Source: Oceaniferula flava
Lineage (GTDB): Bacteria > Verrucomicrobiota > Verrucomicrobiia > Verrucomicrobiales > Akkermansiaceae
Direction of reading: 5' to 3'
NCBI RefSeq assembly: GCF_016811075.1
Contig: NZ_JAFBGL010000006.1
Coordinates: 124,001-188,000 of the forward strand
DNA: 64,000 nt
The notes beneath the pieces were generated by a model. It made no database searches, was not told where the DNA came from, and was given only the letters and a program-made list of their open reading frames with translations. A program made the position numbers and the translations under genes. Shown piece by piece: positions 1-8,907 of this stretch. The first letter of the stretch is position 1, and each line of letters opens with the position of its first letter.

Positions 1-1578
1 CGAGTCGGGATTGATGGAAAGGATGTTGGCGGGATCATCGACATTGAAACAGCCGTAGCGCCCGACGAGATCCGGGGTTTCACGCGCGTTGCGTTCGTCG
101 TGGGGGTGGGAAAACCCGAGATACATCAGGAAGGGTTTGCCGTTCGCCCGGTGATTGTTCTGCCAATGGGAGATGTGTTCCAGGCCTCGATCGCCGTGCC
201 ACTCGCTGCCGGAGCCATCGGTGTTGCCGCGTTTGGTGGCATCGTTGACGATGGTGAATTCGGCATTGGCGGTGGGGTAGCTGTTGCCGTTTTTACAGGT
301 GCGGTAGGTGGCGTAGGGGAGATCGGTGTTGCCGCTGCGCACGCCTCGGTTGAACACACCCGGGAGCGTGTCAGCGGCGCTTCCCGCGCCGGCGCGATCG
401 GTCTCGGAGCTCCAGGTGTTTCGCCCGGTCATGATGCAGGTGCGCGAGCCGGTGCAGACGGCGGCGGTCCAGGAGCCCATGATGCGTGCCTGGTGGAACA
501 ACATGCCCTCGGTGGCGAGCCGGTCAATGTTCGGTGTGTCGGTGACATAGGGATTGCCATCCGCCTTCATCTCCACGGGTTCGAGATTGCGGTAGGCGTT
601 GATGACGTAGGTATCGAGGTCATCGGCGATGATGAACAGGAAGTTGGGCGGCGGGGTGATCGACGACAAGGGGGTGGCGCTGGCTTCATTGCTGTCGGCG
701 GATTCCACACTGGCTGAATTCACCTTCGAGACCACGTAGTAATAGGTGGTGTCGTTGACGGCGGTGCCATCGTAGTAGCTGTTGGTCGTGGCGGTGGCGA
801 TCTGGGTGTAAGGGCCGCCGGAGCTGGTCGAGCGTTTGATGCGGAAGTTGAGAAAGCCGAGCTGGGTGTTGGCGTCCCAGCTGAGCGAGTTGCTATTGTT
901 TCCTGGGCTGGCGATCAGATTGGTGGGGGTGTCCGGCGCCGGAGGAGGGCCGCTTTCCACCACCAGGATGGCATTGACGTGGATGTTGCTGAAGCCGCTG
1001 GCGGCATGGGTGAGTGCCTGAGTGGTGCCATCGGCGGTGAACGAACCAATCGCATACTGCCCCCAGCCGCTGCCCTGACCGGAAACGGTCACGCTGTTGG
1101 TGCCATCACCGAAGATCATGGAGCGGGTGTTGCGCTGGTCGTTGAAGAAAACTTGGATCTGGTAGTTTTCTCCGTCGGTCAGGCCGCCGATCGTTTGAGT
1201 GCCGCTGCTGACGCCATTGTTGGTGTAAGTCAAGGAGTCCAGCAAGTTGTCCATGTTGATGTCACCGGTGCTGGCTGCGCCGCTGGAGGCTCCGGTGAAG
1301 GTGGCGCCGGTGGCTGCCGGAGCGAAGGTGAAATCGGAGTAGGTCACACCACTGAACGTGTAATTCGCCGTGCCGCTGCTCCCTCCGCCGGTGATACTGG
1401 TCGCCGATCCACCACTCCAGGCATGGACGACGTTGCCCTCGATCAGGTTGGCTTTACCGGTGGTATTTTGGGCCGCACTCCAGGTGATGGCGGCCGCGTT
1501 CAGGCTGGATAGACAGCCGATGAGACAGGTCAGATGGGCCAGGGGGCGTAGTGGGAGAAGCTGCGTGAGAGTCATCAT
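1..1578 (-). CDS. Modular secreted sulfatase (FN3 + S1 sulfatase), 3' end outside window
   Basis: The reading frame is open from ATG at 1578 to the left edge (526 codons, no stop), so the C-terminus is missing. A signal peptide covers about residues 1-28. A beta-rich region of a kind common in verrucomicrobial secreted proteins follows (about 35-210), then a fibronectin type III-like domain (about 214-308), then an arylsulfatase-type domain from about 312 that starts with the metal-binding NFLFIIADD. The active-site motif is Cys375-Thr-Gly-Ser-Arg, so Gly replaces the usual Pro/Ala of C-x-P/A-S-R. Family S1 sulfatases hydrolyse sulfate esters, usually on glycans, after the Cys is converted to formylglycine. 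An adjacent ATG at 1575 is an equally possible start. The sulfatase family is sure; the substrate is unknown. Confidence 0.88.
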   Translation of the reverse strand, partial: MMTLTQLLPLRPLAHLTCLIGCLSSLNAAAITWSAAQNTTGKANLIEGNVVHAWSGGSATSITGGGSSGTANYTFSGVTYSDFTFAPAATGATFTGASSGAASTGDINMDNLLDSLTYTNNGVSSGTQTIGGLTDGENYQIQVFFNDQRNTRSMIFGDGTNSVTVSGQGSGWGQYAIGSFTADGTTQALTHAASGFSNIHVNAILVVESGPPPAPDTPTNLIASPGNNSNSLSWDANTQLGFLNFRIKRSTSSGGPYTQIATATTNSYYDGTAVNDTTYYYVVSKVNSASVESADSNEASATPLSSITPPPNFLFIIADDLDTYVINAYRNLEPVEMKADGNPYVTDTPNIDRLATEGMLFHQARIMGSWTAAVCTGSRTCIMTGRNTWSSETDRAGAGSAADTLPGVFNRGVRSGNTDLPYATYRTCKNGNSYPTANAEFTIVNDATKRGNTDGSGSEWHGDRGLEHISHWQNNHRANGKPFLMYLGFSHPHDERNARETPDLVGRYGCFNVDDPANILSINPDS

Positions 1579-1743
1579 TGGGAGGAGGCTGGGTGGATGG
1601 GGGGAAAGTGTGCAAACCTAAGACAGCGAGCGTTTCCACAGTATAGGGTATTTAACCCATGCATGCACGAGATGAATTCTGCGAGCGAGTCATTCATGCT
1701 CTGCCATTCGGCTGATGAACGGGTGGGGCGGCGATGTTTTCTG

Positions 1744-1779
1744 ACAAAAAATAGGCTCTCTCCTGGGACGGAAAGAGCC
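1744..1779 (-). terminator. Rho-independent terminator of the PEP-CTERM gene
   Basis: Read on the minus strand, a 10-bp stem (GGCTCTTTCC paired with GGAGAGAGCC, one G-U pair) with a 6-nt loop is followed by TATTTTTTG. It lies about 30 nt past the stop at 1811. Confidence 0.8.
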
Positions 1780-1810
1780 GGTGAATTGGGATAGAAATTC
1801 TTAGCTCAAT

Positions 1811-2521
1811 CTACTTCCGGCGACGGAGGATCAATGCCAGGCCACCTAGACCGAGCAGAGCGGCTGACGATGGTTCAGGGACTGCTGTTACAAGAATATC
1901 CACCCCCCCAATGGCCCAACCATCTCCGGCAGTGGCGTCGATGATCACGGAACTAGCAGCGGTGACGAGGTCATTGCGGCCGTCAGCGGTAAGATTACCA
2001 CCCGCCGATCCTGTTGTGATAGCAACCCCATTGAGCGTGCCGGCGTCATTGTCGGACGTCCTCCAGCTATTGATGTAAACGGCTGCGAACTCGATAGAGT
2101 AAATGTTCGAGAGGGCGTCCCCCGAGACATAAGTGAACTGGAGGTTTGATAGAGTGAGTGTGCCATCACCAGCAGAGATCGTAGCTGGGCCTCCTGTGCC
2201 TTCATTACCATCGACATTGATTCCAAAGGCTCCCTTGCTTCCTCGCCCAATTAGGTCGGTTGGTGCTCCTGAGACTGTAGCGACTAGGCTGATATCGACC
2301 ACTCCATTATACCCACCATCCGACCATGCGACATCGTTTAGACTGAGGTCAGACACTTCATTAAATGTCTTGGGTGAGGCGAAGTCGCCGCTCGACTCTC
2401 CGCTGCCCAAACCGTCCACGTCTTTGCCAGTCAGGTTAAGTGCGCCCACCAAAGTGGCAGCATTTGTTTGCGCGAGTGGAGCTAGGGCGAGCAGAGCAAT
2501 GAAAGAGAGTGGTTTGGACAT
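1811..2521 (-). CDS. PEP-CTERM sorting domain protein
   Basis: This is a 236-residue secreted protein with an N-terminal signal peptide (about 1-21, ending TNA). The body is a low-complexity, beta-rich region full of Gly, Ser, Thr and Asp. A C-terminal sorting tail at about 213-236 consists of VPEPSSAALLG, a hydrophobic helix and RRRK. In known systems this tail is recognised by an exosortase, which moves the protein to the outer surface or exopolysaccharide matrix. The body matches no enzyme I recognise, so its function is unknown. It is monocistronic, with its own terminator. Base composition is more A+T-rich than in neighbouring genes. The same tail occurs in the protein at 42576-43343. 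Confidence 0.85.
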   Translation of the reverse strand: MSKPLSFIALLALAPLAQTNAATLVGALNLTGKDVDGLGSGESSGDFASPKTFNEVSDLSLNDVAWSDGGYNGVVDISLVATVSGAPTDLIGRGSKGAFGINVDGNEGTGGPATISAGDGTLTLSNLQFTYVSGDALSNIYSIEFAAVYINSWRTSDNDAGTLNGVAITTGSAGGNLTADGRNDLVTAASSVIIDATAGDGWAIGGVDILVTAVPEPSSAALLGLGGLALILRRRK

Positions 2522-2712
2522 TGTGTAATTGACGAGTTCTAGTGAATTGCTTTCGCAAGCGTGAGCTATCTATCTGAGAGGTTGTATTGGATCAAGGGTG
2601 AATATCGAGATCTCTTGAAACCTTGGAGATGTTTATTAATATCTAAATACTGGCTTCGCTTCCAAATACAGGACGCCATTGCTGAGCGCACACCAATCTG
2701 TTAACGAGATTC

Positions 2713-3066
2713 ATGACCATCAACCAGCTTGCCGATCAGAACCCTTTCACCACTGCCGATGGCTCGACCATCCGCAGTATCCTTGATGCCACCAATGCTC
2801 CGGTGCAAAACCAGAGCCTGGCCGAGGCGAGCCTGCCGGCTGGCGGTCAGACCGATCGGCACTACCACAAGCTCAGCGAGGAAATTTACTTCATGCTCGA
2901 TGGCGAGGCCTCAATGGAGATCGACGGCGAGGTCAAAACGGTGGGGCCGAACGACGCCATCCTCATTCCACCGAATGCCTGGCACCAGATCACCGCCACC
3001 AGTGACATCCGTTTCCTCTGCTGCTGCGCCCCCGTGTATGCGCACGAGGACACTTATTTCAAGTGA
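2713..3066 (+). CDS. Small cupin-domain protein
   Basis: This is a 117-residue single-domain cupin of usual length. Cupin motif 1 is visible at about 44-68 (GG, then H-x-H in HYH, Glu in SEEIY, Gly in LDG). Motif 2 is at about 85-95 (PPNAWHQI). These supply the His/His/Glu/His ligands of the metal site. Such small cupins include sugar-binding, isomerase and dioxygenase-like proteins, and the sequence does not settle which. No signal peptide, so probably cytoplasmic. It converges with the GH88/105 gene, with only 7 bp between the stops. Confidence 0.85.
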   Translation: MTINQLADQNPFTTADGSTIRSILDATNAPVQNQSLAEASLPAGGQTDRHYHKLSEEIYFMLDGEASMEIDGEVKTVGPNDAILIPPNAWHQITATSDIRFLCCCAPVYAHEDTYFK

Positions 3067-3073
3067 TTGCCGC

Positions 3074-5299
3074 TTACTCGTCCACCTTGATGGGACGGTT
3101 TTGAGCGTGGCTGGTGCGGTAGAGCATGAGTGAGAGGTCGGTGCGTTGGTTCGCCTCGATCTTGCGCCAGATGGCCCCGGCGCCGAAGCTGACCGGCTGC
3201 GACAAGTCCTCGGCCATCTCCTTGAGGAAGTGCTTTTTCTCACGCACGGTTTTGCCATCGCTGATCAGGAAGGTGTTGATGAAGCCCTCGTCCTTCGACA
3301 TCACCGGATCGCGGTAGGAAACGATGTCTTTGTTCGAAAAGGAAGCCTTCGCCTTGGGGTCGCGGGTGGTGATGCCGGCCACCGGGCGGATGCCTGTGGC
3401 ATCACCTTCAACCTTGAACGCCGAGCTCACCGTGAAGTGGTGCTCGCCGGCGAGCATGGTGAAGGTGCGGGTCTCGGTGATTTTCGCTTGGCCAATTTCC
3501 ACTGGTGCGTAGCTGAGCACGAACTTCAATCGGAGTGGACCTTGTTCCACCACCTTGTGACTGCTGTAGACTGGGCTGGTGTAGAGCTTGTCATCGGCAT
3601 CGAGGTAGCCGACGCCACCGCAGCCGAGGGTATCGCCCACCTTGTAGCCATCGAGGCCGGTGCCATTGTCCTTGTGGTAATTATCGAGCTTATACCAGGC
3701 GTTGGCGATGGAATAACGCACCGACTTCGTCCAAACATCGATGCCGCCCCGGGCTTTTTCCACGGCCAGTTTGGGGCCGTAGGCGCGGAATGCGATGCGA
3801 TCGTTCTCCCAGACAAAGTCATCTTTTCGCTCAGGCACATAGCGCGCCATCAGCTGGGATTTTTCCGCCTGAGGCATGACCCCAGCACAGGCGAGGAGCT
3901 GGAAAGTGCGCTTCTCGGACGGGGTGAAGTCGGATTGGAAGAGCAAGCGGTCCGGGCTGCCATCAGCATTGTCATCGAGCACCTGCACGGGCAGGAAATA
4001 GCCGGTCACGGTGTCGCGCACGGCGGCATTCTCGGGAGTGATGCCGGACACCAGAGCGGTGGCCTTTTTCCAATCCATCGACACCACCTCATTAAGTCGG
4101 TTCTGGCGGCCGGGGTTGCTCGCGGTGAACGTGGCGAGTTTGGCGGAGGAAAGAATCAGGTGCTTGTGCAGCTCGTGCGCGGCGAGCAGGAAGCCACCCA
4201 CTCCGTAAACGGCGGTCTGATCATAGGTGACCTTTTTCGGGTTCTCCCCGATGGGTTGCACGTAGCCGAGCTTGCCATTGGCGTGCACATTATTGACCAG
4301 GCGCTGCCAGCCGCGGATGGCGGCCGGTTTGAAATCGGCCTCGGCCAGCACACCATTATTGATCCCCCAGAGGAATCCGTAGGTGAAAAAGGCAGTTCCG
4401 GAGGACTCAGGCACAGGGAAGCTTTCGGGATCCAGCAATGCTGCGTGCCACGAGCCGTCTTCTAACTGCAGACTCTTGAGCTTGGCCGCCATTTCTTTGA
4501 ATTGCTGCAGGTATTTGGGGCGGGTCGGGTGATCGGCAGGCATGTGCTGCAGCACGTGGCAGAGGCCGGCGAAGACCCAGCCATTACCACGCGACCAGAA
4601 AACCTTCTCGCCATTGGCTTCCTCGCGGGTGAAGTATTTCGAGTCGCGCCAGAAGAGATGGCTTTCTTTGTCGTAGAGGAAATCGGAGCTTTTCCACCAC
4701 AGCTCGTCGACGTTCTCGAGATACTTCGCTTCGCCTGTGGCGGCGTAAATCATGGCGAGCGTGGGGGGCGCCATGTAGAGAGAATCGCACCATGCCCACT
4801 CGCGCATGTGCACGTGGTTTTCCCATTGTAATTCTTCATCGTGCGGGCGATCGACCCAGAGGTCCATCAGCTTCTGGGTGGGCTCAATCTGCTTGGGCAG
4901 CTCGTCGCGGAGGTAGTGCCAGAGGTGCAGCTGACCGACGCAGTGGTCGTCGGCGAAATCGATGCGTGGCCCCAGTTGGTAATCGAGATCCTCGGAGACT
5001 TTGAGCAGGGCTCGGTGGTATTTTTCCTCCCCGGTGGTCTGCACATGCGCCATCATGCCGGTCCACAGCGCGCCTTCGGTCCAGTCCCAATCGGCGCGTT
5101 CATAGGGGTTGGCCAGTTGCCAATCGGCCACGGCATTGGCCACCTTGAGAATGGCGTCGGCCTTGACGGCGGAGGAGAAGGCTGGCGACACCGGAGCGGT
5201 GCTGGCTGCGCTGACCGCTGGCTTTTCCTGGGCAACAGCAGGCACAAGGGCTGCGGTGGAAACACTGAGGGTGAGTAGGATGTGAGAGATTGGCTTCAT
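3074..5299 (-). CDS. Secreted GH88/GH105-type unsaturated uronyl hydrolase with C-terminal DUF4861
   Basis: A signal peptide (MKPISHILLTL...AVAQ) is followed by an alpha/alpha-barrel domain at about 35-380 of the GH88/GH105 type, and then a second large domain (about 400-735) resembling DUF4861. The barrel carries the WCDSLYMAPP segment, whose Asp is expected to be catalytic. GH105 enzymes remove the unsaturated uronic acid left by pectate or rhamnogalacturonan lyases, so the likely role is trimming of pectin-like oligosaccharides in the periplasm. I place the start at 5299, just before the signal peptide; in-frame ATGs at 5308 and 5338 would add 3 or 13 residues. DUF4861 is of unknown function and is often found with such hydrolases. 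Confidence 0.82.
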   Translation of the reverse strand: MKPISHILLTLSVSTAALVPAVAQEKPAVSAASTAPVSPAFSSAVKADAILKVANAVADWQLANPYERADWDWTEGALWTGMMAHVQTTGEEKYHRALLKVSEDLDYQLGPRIDFADDHCVGQLHLWHYLRDELPKQIEPTQKLMDLWVDRPHDEELQWENHVHMREWAWCDSLYMAPPTLAMIYAATGEAKYLENVDELWWKSSDFLYDKESHLFWRDSKYFTREEANGEKVFWSRGNGWVFAGLCHVLQHMPADHPTRPKYLQQFKEMAAKLKSLQLEDGSWHAALLDPESFPVPESSGTAFFTYGFLWGINNGVLAEADFKPAAIRGWQRLVNNVHANGKLGYVQPIGENPKKVTYDQTAVYGVGGFLLAAHELHKHLILSSAKLATFTASNPGRQNRLNEVVSMDWKKATALVSGITPENAAVRDTVTGYFLPVQVLDDNADGSPDRLLFQSDFTPSEKRTFQLLACAGVMPQAEKSQLMARYVPERKDDFVWENDRIAFRAYGPKLAVEKARGGIDVWTKSVRYSIANAWYKLDNYHKDNGTGLDGYKVGDTLGCGGVGYLDADDKLYTSPVYSSHKVVEQGPLRLKFVLSYAPVEIGQAKITETRTFTMLAGEHHFTVSSAFKVEGDATGIRPVAGITTRDPKAKASFSNKDIVSYRDPVMSKDEGFINTFLISDGKTVREKKHFLKEMAEDLSQPVSFGAGAIWRKIEANQRTDLSLMLYRTSHAQNRPIKVDE

Positions 5300-5502
5300 A
5301 GGGCGCATCGTGATGGATGATGCTGCCAAGCCTCCCATGATCTAACCACGATTCAAGCGGTAAAGCGGACATAGGGTGGAAATCACAGGGAGCCATGATA
5401 CATGAGATGGATGAAAAAAATTCACAAAATCGTCAAAGCTTGAACAAAAGCCGATGACGAGAGCGTTTTTACCGATGTCAGCCCGTCAACGGCTATGCAA
5501 TC

Positions 5503-5540
5503 AACGGTAGGGTGTGTGTGTGTGTTCATGCCCTACCGTT
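5503..5540. repeat. 10-bp inverted repeat with GT-rich loop
   Basis: AACGGTAGGG (5503-5512) and CCCTACCGTT (5531-5540) are perfect inverted repeats around an 18-nt loop made mostly of GT dinucleotides. The GGTAGGG/CCCTACC ends equal the ends of the 143-bp elements at 23332-23973. It lies in the 5300-5653 divergent intergenic region, where I see nothing else. Confidence 0.7.
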
Positions 5541-5653
5541 CTTTGTTGGCAGGGGTCACTTATGGTGGATGGTGCGATTTCCATTGCGCTCCGGGCCGAA
5601 GTAGGCTCTAACTGATGATAAGCATTCCTCCTAACCCATTATCTACCAATCCC

Positions 5654-6355
5654 ATGACTCCCAAATTCGCTCACAAATTTCTTGCCGGTGCCGCGCTAGC
5701 TCTGGCCTGTGTCACCTCCGCTGTTGCGACGCCCAAGCACACGCTTTCCGAGTTCACACCCGGCGATCTGGTTTCCGGCCCTGAGGTGGATTTTTCAAAA
5801 GCGACAGGCAAGGTGGTGGTGATCGATTACTGGGGCACACGCTGCCCGCCCTGCCTGGCCCTGATGCCGCACATCTCCAAGTTGCACAAACGCTACAGCG
5901 CGAAGGGGCTGATGCTTGTGGCTGCTGAGTCGCAGGGATCAACCACTGAGGCGATCGATAAGGTGGTGAAGAAAAACCGTCTCGAGTGCAGCGTGACCAA
6001 GTTCGTCCGTGGTCCGAAGCTTTCCAGTGGACTCCCGCACATGGCGGTGTTCGACGTCGATGGCAACCTGGTCTTTTCTGGTCGTCCCGGCGATGAGGCC
6101 GACCGAGTGATCAAAAAAGAACTCAAACGAGCCAGCGGAGACGTGGCCGAGTCCGAAGACACTTCCGCATCCGGTCCGCTGGTGAAGAACCGGACCTGGA
6201 CCAATGCCAACGGTCGCACCATGTCCGCCATGCTCGTGAGCCTGGAGGGTAACACCGGCACCTTCCGTAAGGTCGGTGGCACGCCTTTCGACTACGATAT
6301 CACCAAGCTCTCCGAGGCTGATCAGGAGATGATCCGCGAGGCTGCTGCGAAGTAG
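5654..6355 (+). CDS. Secreted thioredoxin-fold protein with C-terminal SHD1-like domain
   Basis: This is a 233-residue protein. A signal peptide (about 1-25, ending AVA) precedes a TlpA/ResA-like thioredoxin domain with the active site WGTRCPPC at about 61-68 and the cis-Pro region LPHMAVFD near 129. The last 60 residues (RTWTNANGRTMSAMLVSLEG and on to KLSEADQEMIREA) resemble the SHD1 domain often attached to secreted proteins of Planctomycetes and Verrucomicrobia. Likely role: thiol-disulfide exchange in the periplasm. I chose the start at 5654 because the signal peptide begins there; an in-frame ATG at 5615 adds 13 residues that do not look like a signal sequence. Confidence 0.82.
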   Translation: MTPKFAHKFLAGAALALACVTSAVATPKHTLSEFTPGDLVSGPEVDFSKATGKVVVIDYWGTRCPPCLALMPHISKLHKRYSAKGLMLVAAESQGSTTEAIDKVVKKNRLECSVTKFVRGPKLSSGLPHMAVFDVDGNLVFSGRPGDEADRVIKKELKRASGDVAESEDTSASGPLVKNRTWTNANGRTMSAMLVSLEGNTGTFRKVGGTPFDYDITKLSEADQEMIREAAAK

Positions 6356-6379
6356 GCATTCAGGGTTGCGCCCACCGCC

Positions 6380-7003
6380 ATGGTGGAGCATCTATCTTCC
6401 ATGACGATAGGATCTGACACATGGAATGAACGTTATCAATCCGGGGACACCCCCTGGGATAAGGGCACCTACACGCCGGCGCTGCTAGAGGTGCTGGCCA
6501 AACAAGTCATCCCCGCCGAGGCCGAGGTGCTGGTGCCGGGCTGTGGTTACGGCCACGATGCCGCAGCAATCGCTCAAGCCGGCTACCCGACGACGGGCAT
6601 GGACATCGCGGAATCCGCGGTGAAGGGGGCTCGACTGGCGCATCAGGGCGTCGACGGGCTGGACTTTGTCCAGGAGGATTTGTTCGATCCCACACTCTCG
6701 GAGGAAAAGCGCTACGGCGCGATCTGGGAGCACACCTGCTACTGCGCGATCCTGCCTGAGCAGCGACCTGATTACGTGCGGGCGGTGGCTAACTTGTTAG
6801 AAAACGATGGCATCTTCGCCGGGATCTTTTTCATCAACACCGAGATGCCTGAAGGTGAGGGGCCTCCTTTTGAAACCAGCGTCGAGGAGGTGCACCAGCG
6901 CTTTAGCGATCGGTTTGAGTTGCTCTGGGAGAAATCACCAGATGCCACCTTCCCCACCCGTGAAGGCTGCGAATGGCTGATGGTTTGGCGGAAGAAATCC
7001 TGA
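6380..7003 (+). CDS. SAM-dependent methyltransferase, TPMT-like
   Basis: This 207-residue class I methyltransferase has the family signature WNERYQSGDTPWDKG near 15-29, motif I VPGCGYGHDA at about 52-61 and motif II GMDIAESAV at about 73-81. This signature is typical of the thiopurine/thiol (halide) methyltransferase-like group, which methylates small thiol, halide or metalloid substrates. The actual substrate cannot be read from sequence. No signal peptide. An ATG at 6401 is an alternative start that removes seven residues. It stands alone, 24 bp after the thioredoxin-like gene and convergent with the CAP-domain gene. Confidence 0.82.
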   Translation: MVEHLSSMTIGSDTWNERYQSGDTPWDKGTYTPALLEVLAKQVIPAEAEVLVPGCGYGHDAAAIAQAGYPTTGMDIAESAVKGARLAHQGVDGLDFVQEDLFDPTLSEEKRYGAIWEHTCYCAILPEQRPDYVRAVANLLENDGIFAGIFFINTEMPEGEGPPFETSVEEVHQRFSDRFELLWEKSPDATFPTREGCEWLMVWRKKS

Positions 7004-7100
7004 TGGAGATGCTCCGGGGTGATGATCGCTGTGGAGCTGCGTGTGAGGTTTGGAGGTGAAGGCTGCGGCCTGCGGGCTGCCGTCAGCTGGTGTGAGGTAG

Positions 7101-7120
7101 CGAAGGATTTGCATCCTTCG
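7101..7120. terminator. Hairpin between convergent genes
   Basis: CGAAGGAT and ATCCTTCG form a perfect 8-bp stem with a 4-nt loop between the stops at 7003 and 7178. No T-run follows on either strand, so termination is an inference from position. Confidence 0.4.
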
Positions 7121-7177
7121 TGGTCTAGCGCTTCGATGGACCTGACACCGACACAACGTGGCAACTCTTCGCTACGG

Positions 7178-7753
7178 CTAGAACCCAGCGGTGTAGGAGG
7201 TGGCGGGGGGCGGTAGGGGGCTGCTCTCGGTGGCGACCGGACCAGCGGCCTGCGCATAGTTGCCGGCCCAGAACTGGCCGGAGCGCCCGAAGCCGACGCG
7301 GGTGTATTTTTTCCCCATCATATTCTTCCGGTGGCCAGGGCTTTCCATCCAGAGACGGTGCACCAAGGGGGCATTGGGGGCTTGCGCAATGTTCTCCGCG
7401 CACCACACCTGAGGGTAGCCCTCGTTCATCAATCGCTGCTGGAAGCCGGCCTCACCCTGGGTTTGGTGGGTGAGCTGCTGCGCGCGGTTCATCGCCTCGG
7501 CGTGCTTTTGCGCGGCCCTTGCCAAGCGGGGATCGATGACTAATTCAGGTCGGCCTTTTTCCCGCCGCGATGCATTGGTCAGGCGTAAGAGGGCGGCGAG
7601 AGCTTCCTGCTGACTTTTTGGAGCGGTCATTTGCGATGCCGGCACCCGGATGGTGTAGAGGGTGCTGGATTCGCTCGTTTTGCTGCTTTTGCCACCACCG
7701 CATGCGGCCAAAAGAGCGCAGGAAATGGAGGCAAAAGTCAGTCGGCGCGTCAT
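7178..7753 (-). CDS. CAP-domain (SCP/PR-1-like) lipoprotein
   Basis: This is a 191-residue lipoprotein. The N-terminus MTRRLTFASISCALLAAC ends in a lipobox with Cys18 as lipidation site. The CAP domain covers about 50-165: LLRLTNASRREKGRPEL, then HAEAMNR, a SPGHRKNMM segment, and GFGRSGQFWAGNYAQ at the end. Bacterial CAP proteins are secreted, and their biochemical role is mostly unknown (some bind lipids or act as proteases). Its ATG at 7753 overlaps the stop of the TMEM43-like gene by 4 bp (ATGA), so the two are probably translationally coupled, with this gene second. Confidence 0.85.
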   Translation of the reverse strand: MTRRLTFASISCALLAACGGGKSSKTSESSTLYTIRVPASQMTAPKSQQEALAALLRLTNASRREKGRPELVIDPRLARAAQKHAEAMNRAQQLTHQTQGEAGFQQRLMNEGYPQVWCAENIAQAPNAPLVHRLWMESPGHRKNMMGKKYTRVGFGRSGQFWAGNYAQAAGPVATESSPLPPPATSYTAGF

Positions 7754-8907
7754 GCTTGCGCCTTCTTATACGCGATGACTTTCTTGACGAGGAAGAAAAT
7801 CCCGACCGCTGCGGCGAGCAGCAGGGGAATACCGATCAGTGGACGATAGAAAATCCATGCAATCGAGATGGTGGCCAGGCTCAATGGCGCGGCCAAGAGG
7901 AAGGCGACGATGCCGGTGCCTACTCCCACGATGGTGCCGGCGATTGGCAGGACATCGGCGACCACTGAGAGTGGCTTGAAGATCAGGCTGAAGCCCATGA
8001 ACATCAGCACAAAACCGACCAGACGTAGGATCCAGCTCATCATCTTATTGCTTTCCTGAGCGCGTTCAAACATCGCCTCGGCGCTGTGTTCGCCGGTTTG
8101 GATCATGTTGATGGTGGTGCCCTTGGAGCCGGTGAAGGGCTCGAAGCTGCTGCCTTTTTGCTTGGAAATCAGGCTGACTACGCTGGGTTCAACCTGCTGG
8201 TAGGAGATGCGCACATCGCCTACCACTGGATTGGCAGTGTCCTTGGCGAGATAGATTTGGCCTCCGGAGAGTTTCACTTCGCGCTCGGCAATTTTTTCCG
8301 GGAGCTCGGTCGTTTCTGCCACAGTCAGCGGTTGGTAGTCGTTCAACTTGCTGACGAGATCTTTGGAGAGAGTGAATGCGCCGACGGTGACTGGCGAGGC
8401 GGTCCAAGAGCTTGATGTCACAGGTAGTGACGGATTCTCATGCCCAGCTGGTTTTTTAAAGTTGGACGAATCAATGCGTCCCTCCGACCAGGTTTTGGTG
8501 TAGTTGTATGTGATGGTTTTTTCCTCGCTACCGCCGAGCTTTTTCTTGGTTTTGGTATCGGTGCTTTGTTTCCACTGATACATCTCGACCTTGCGCTTGA
8601 GCACCAGCGCTTTGGTTCGGATGCCGAGTGCTTCGTCGGCCAGCTCTACTGGAGTCTCGGCTGCGCCTGAGAGGTGCACGAGTTTGCCGTCGTTCGCCGG
8701 ATCAACTGTATCGGCCGAGACCTGGACGAAATCCTTCGCCCCTTCGTTCAGATCCTTGCGTGTCTTGACCGCTCGACCTTCGTTCCAGAACAGCACTGGA
8801 AAGGCGATCACGACCATGATCATTCCTACAAAAATCCCCTTAATGGCGCCGCCAATTCGGCTAAACCAACCTGTGCTTGTTGTTTCAGTAAAGCTATCTT
8901 CAGACAT
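7750..8907 (-). CDS. TMEM43-family membrane protein
   Basis: This is a 385-residue protein. One membrane segment lies near 20-40 and is followed by the family hallmark LFWNEGRAVKT. A large soluble region (about 55-290) comes next, then three or more hydrophobic segments in the last 100 residues. This is the layout of the TMEM43 (LUMA) family, known in eukaryotes as an inner nuclear or ER membrane protein; bacterial members are uncharacterised. It is the first gene of a two-gene unit with the CAP-domain lipoprotein. The fold assignment is good; no function can be claimed. Confidence 0.8.
   Translation of the reverse strand: MSEDSFTETTSTGWFSRIGGAIKGIFVGMIMVVIAFPVLFWNEGRAVKTRKDLNEGAKDFVQVSADTVDPANDGKLVHLSGAAETPVELADEALGIRTKALVLKRKVEMYQWKQSTDTKTKKKLGGSEEKTITYNYTKTWSEGRIDSSNFKKPAGHENPSLPVTSSSWTASPVTVGAFTLSKDLVSKLNDYQPLTVAETTELPEKIAEREVKLSGGQIYLAKDTANPVVGDVRISYQQVEPSVVSLISKQKGSSFEPFTGSKGTTINMIQTGEHSAEAMFERAQESNKMMSWILRLVGFVLMFMGFSLIFKPLSVVADVLPIAGTIVGVGTGIVAFLLAAPLSLATISIAWIFYRPLIGIPLLLAAAVGIFFLVKKVIAYKKAQA

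Noticed and set aside
3146-4465. A 439-codon plus-strand frame opposite the GH88/105 gene
   Set aside because: The opposite strand carries a clear enzyme with catalytic residues; this frame has a His/Gly/Val-rich shadow composition.
5511-5524. GT dinucleotide run as a phase-variable switch
   Set aside because: It is short and lies in the loop of a hairpin, not within a gene or a -10/-35 spacer.
7019-7216. A short plus-strand frame between the methyltransferase and CAP-domain genes
   Set aside because: Gly-rich composition, no family and no good start; it overlaps the hairpin and the CAP gene's end.
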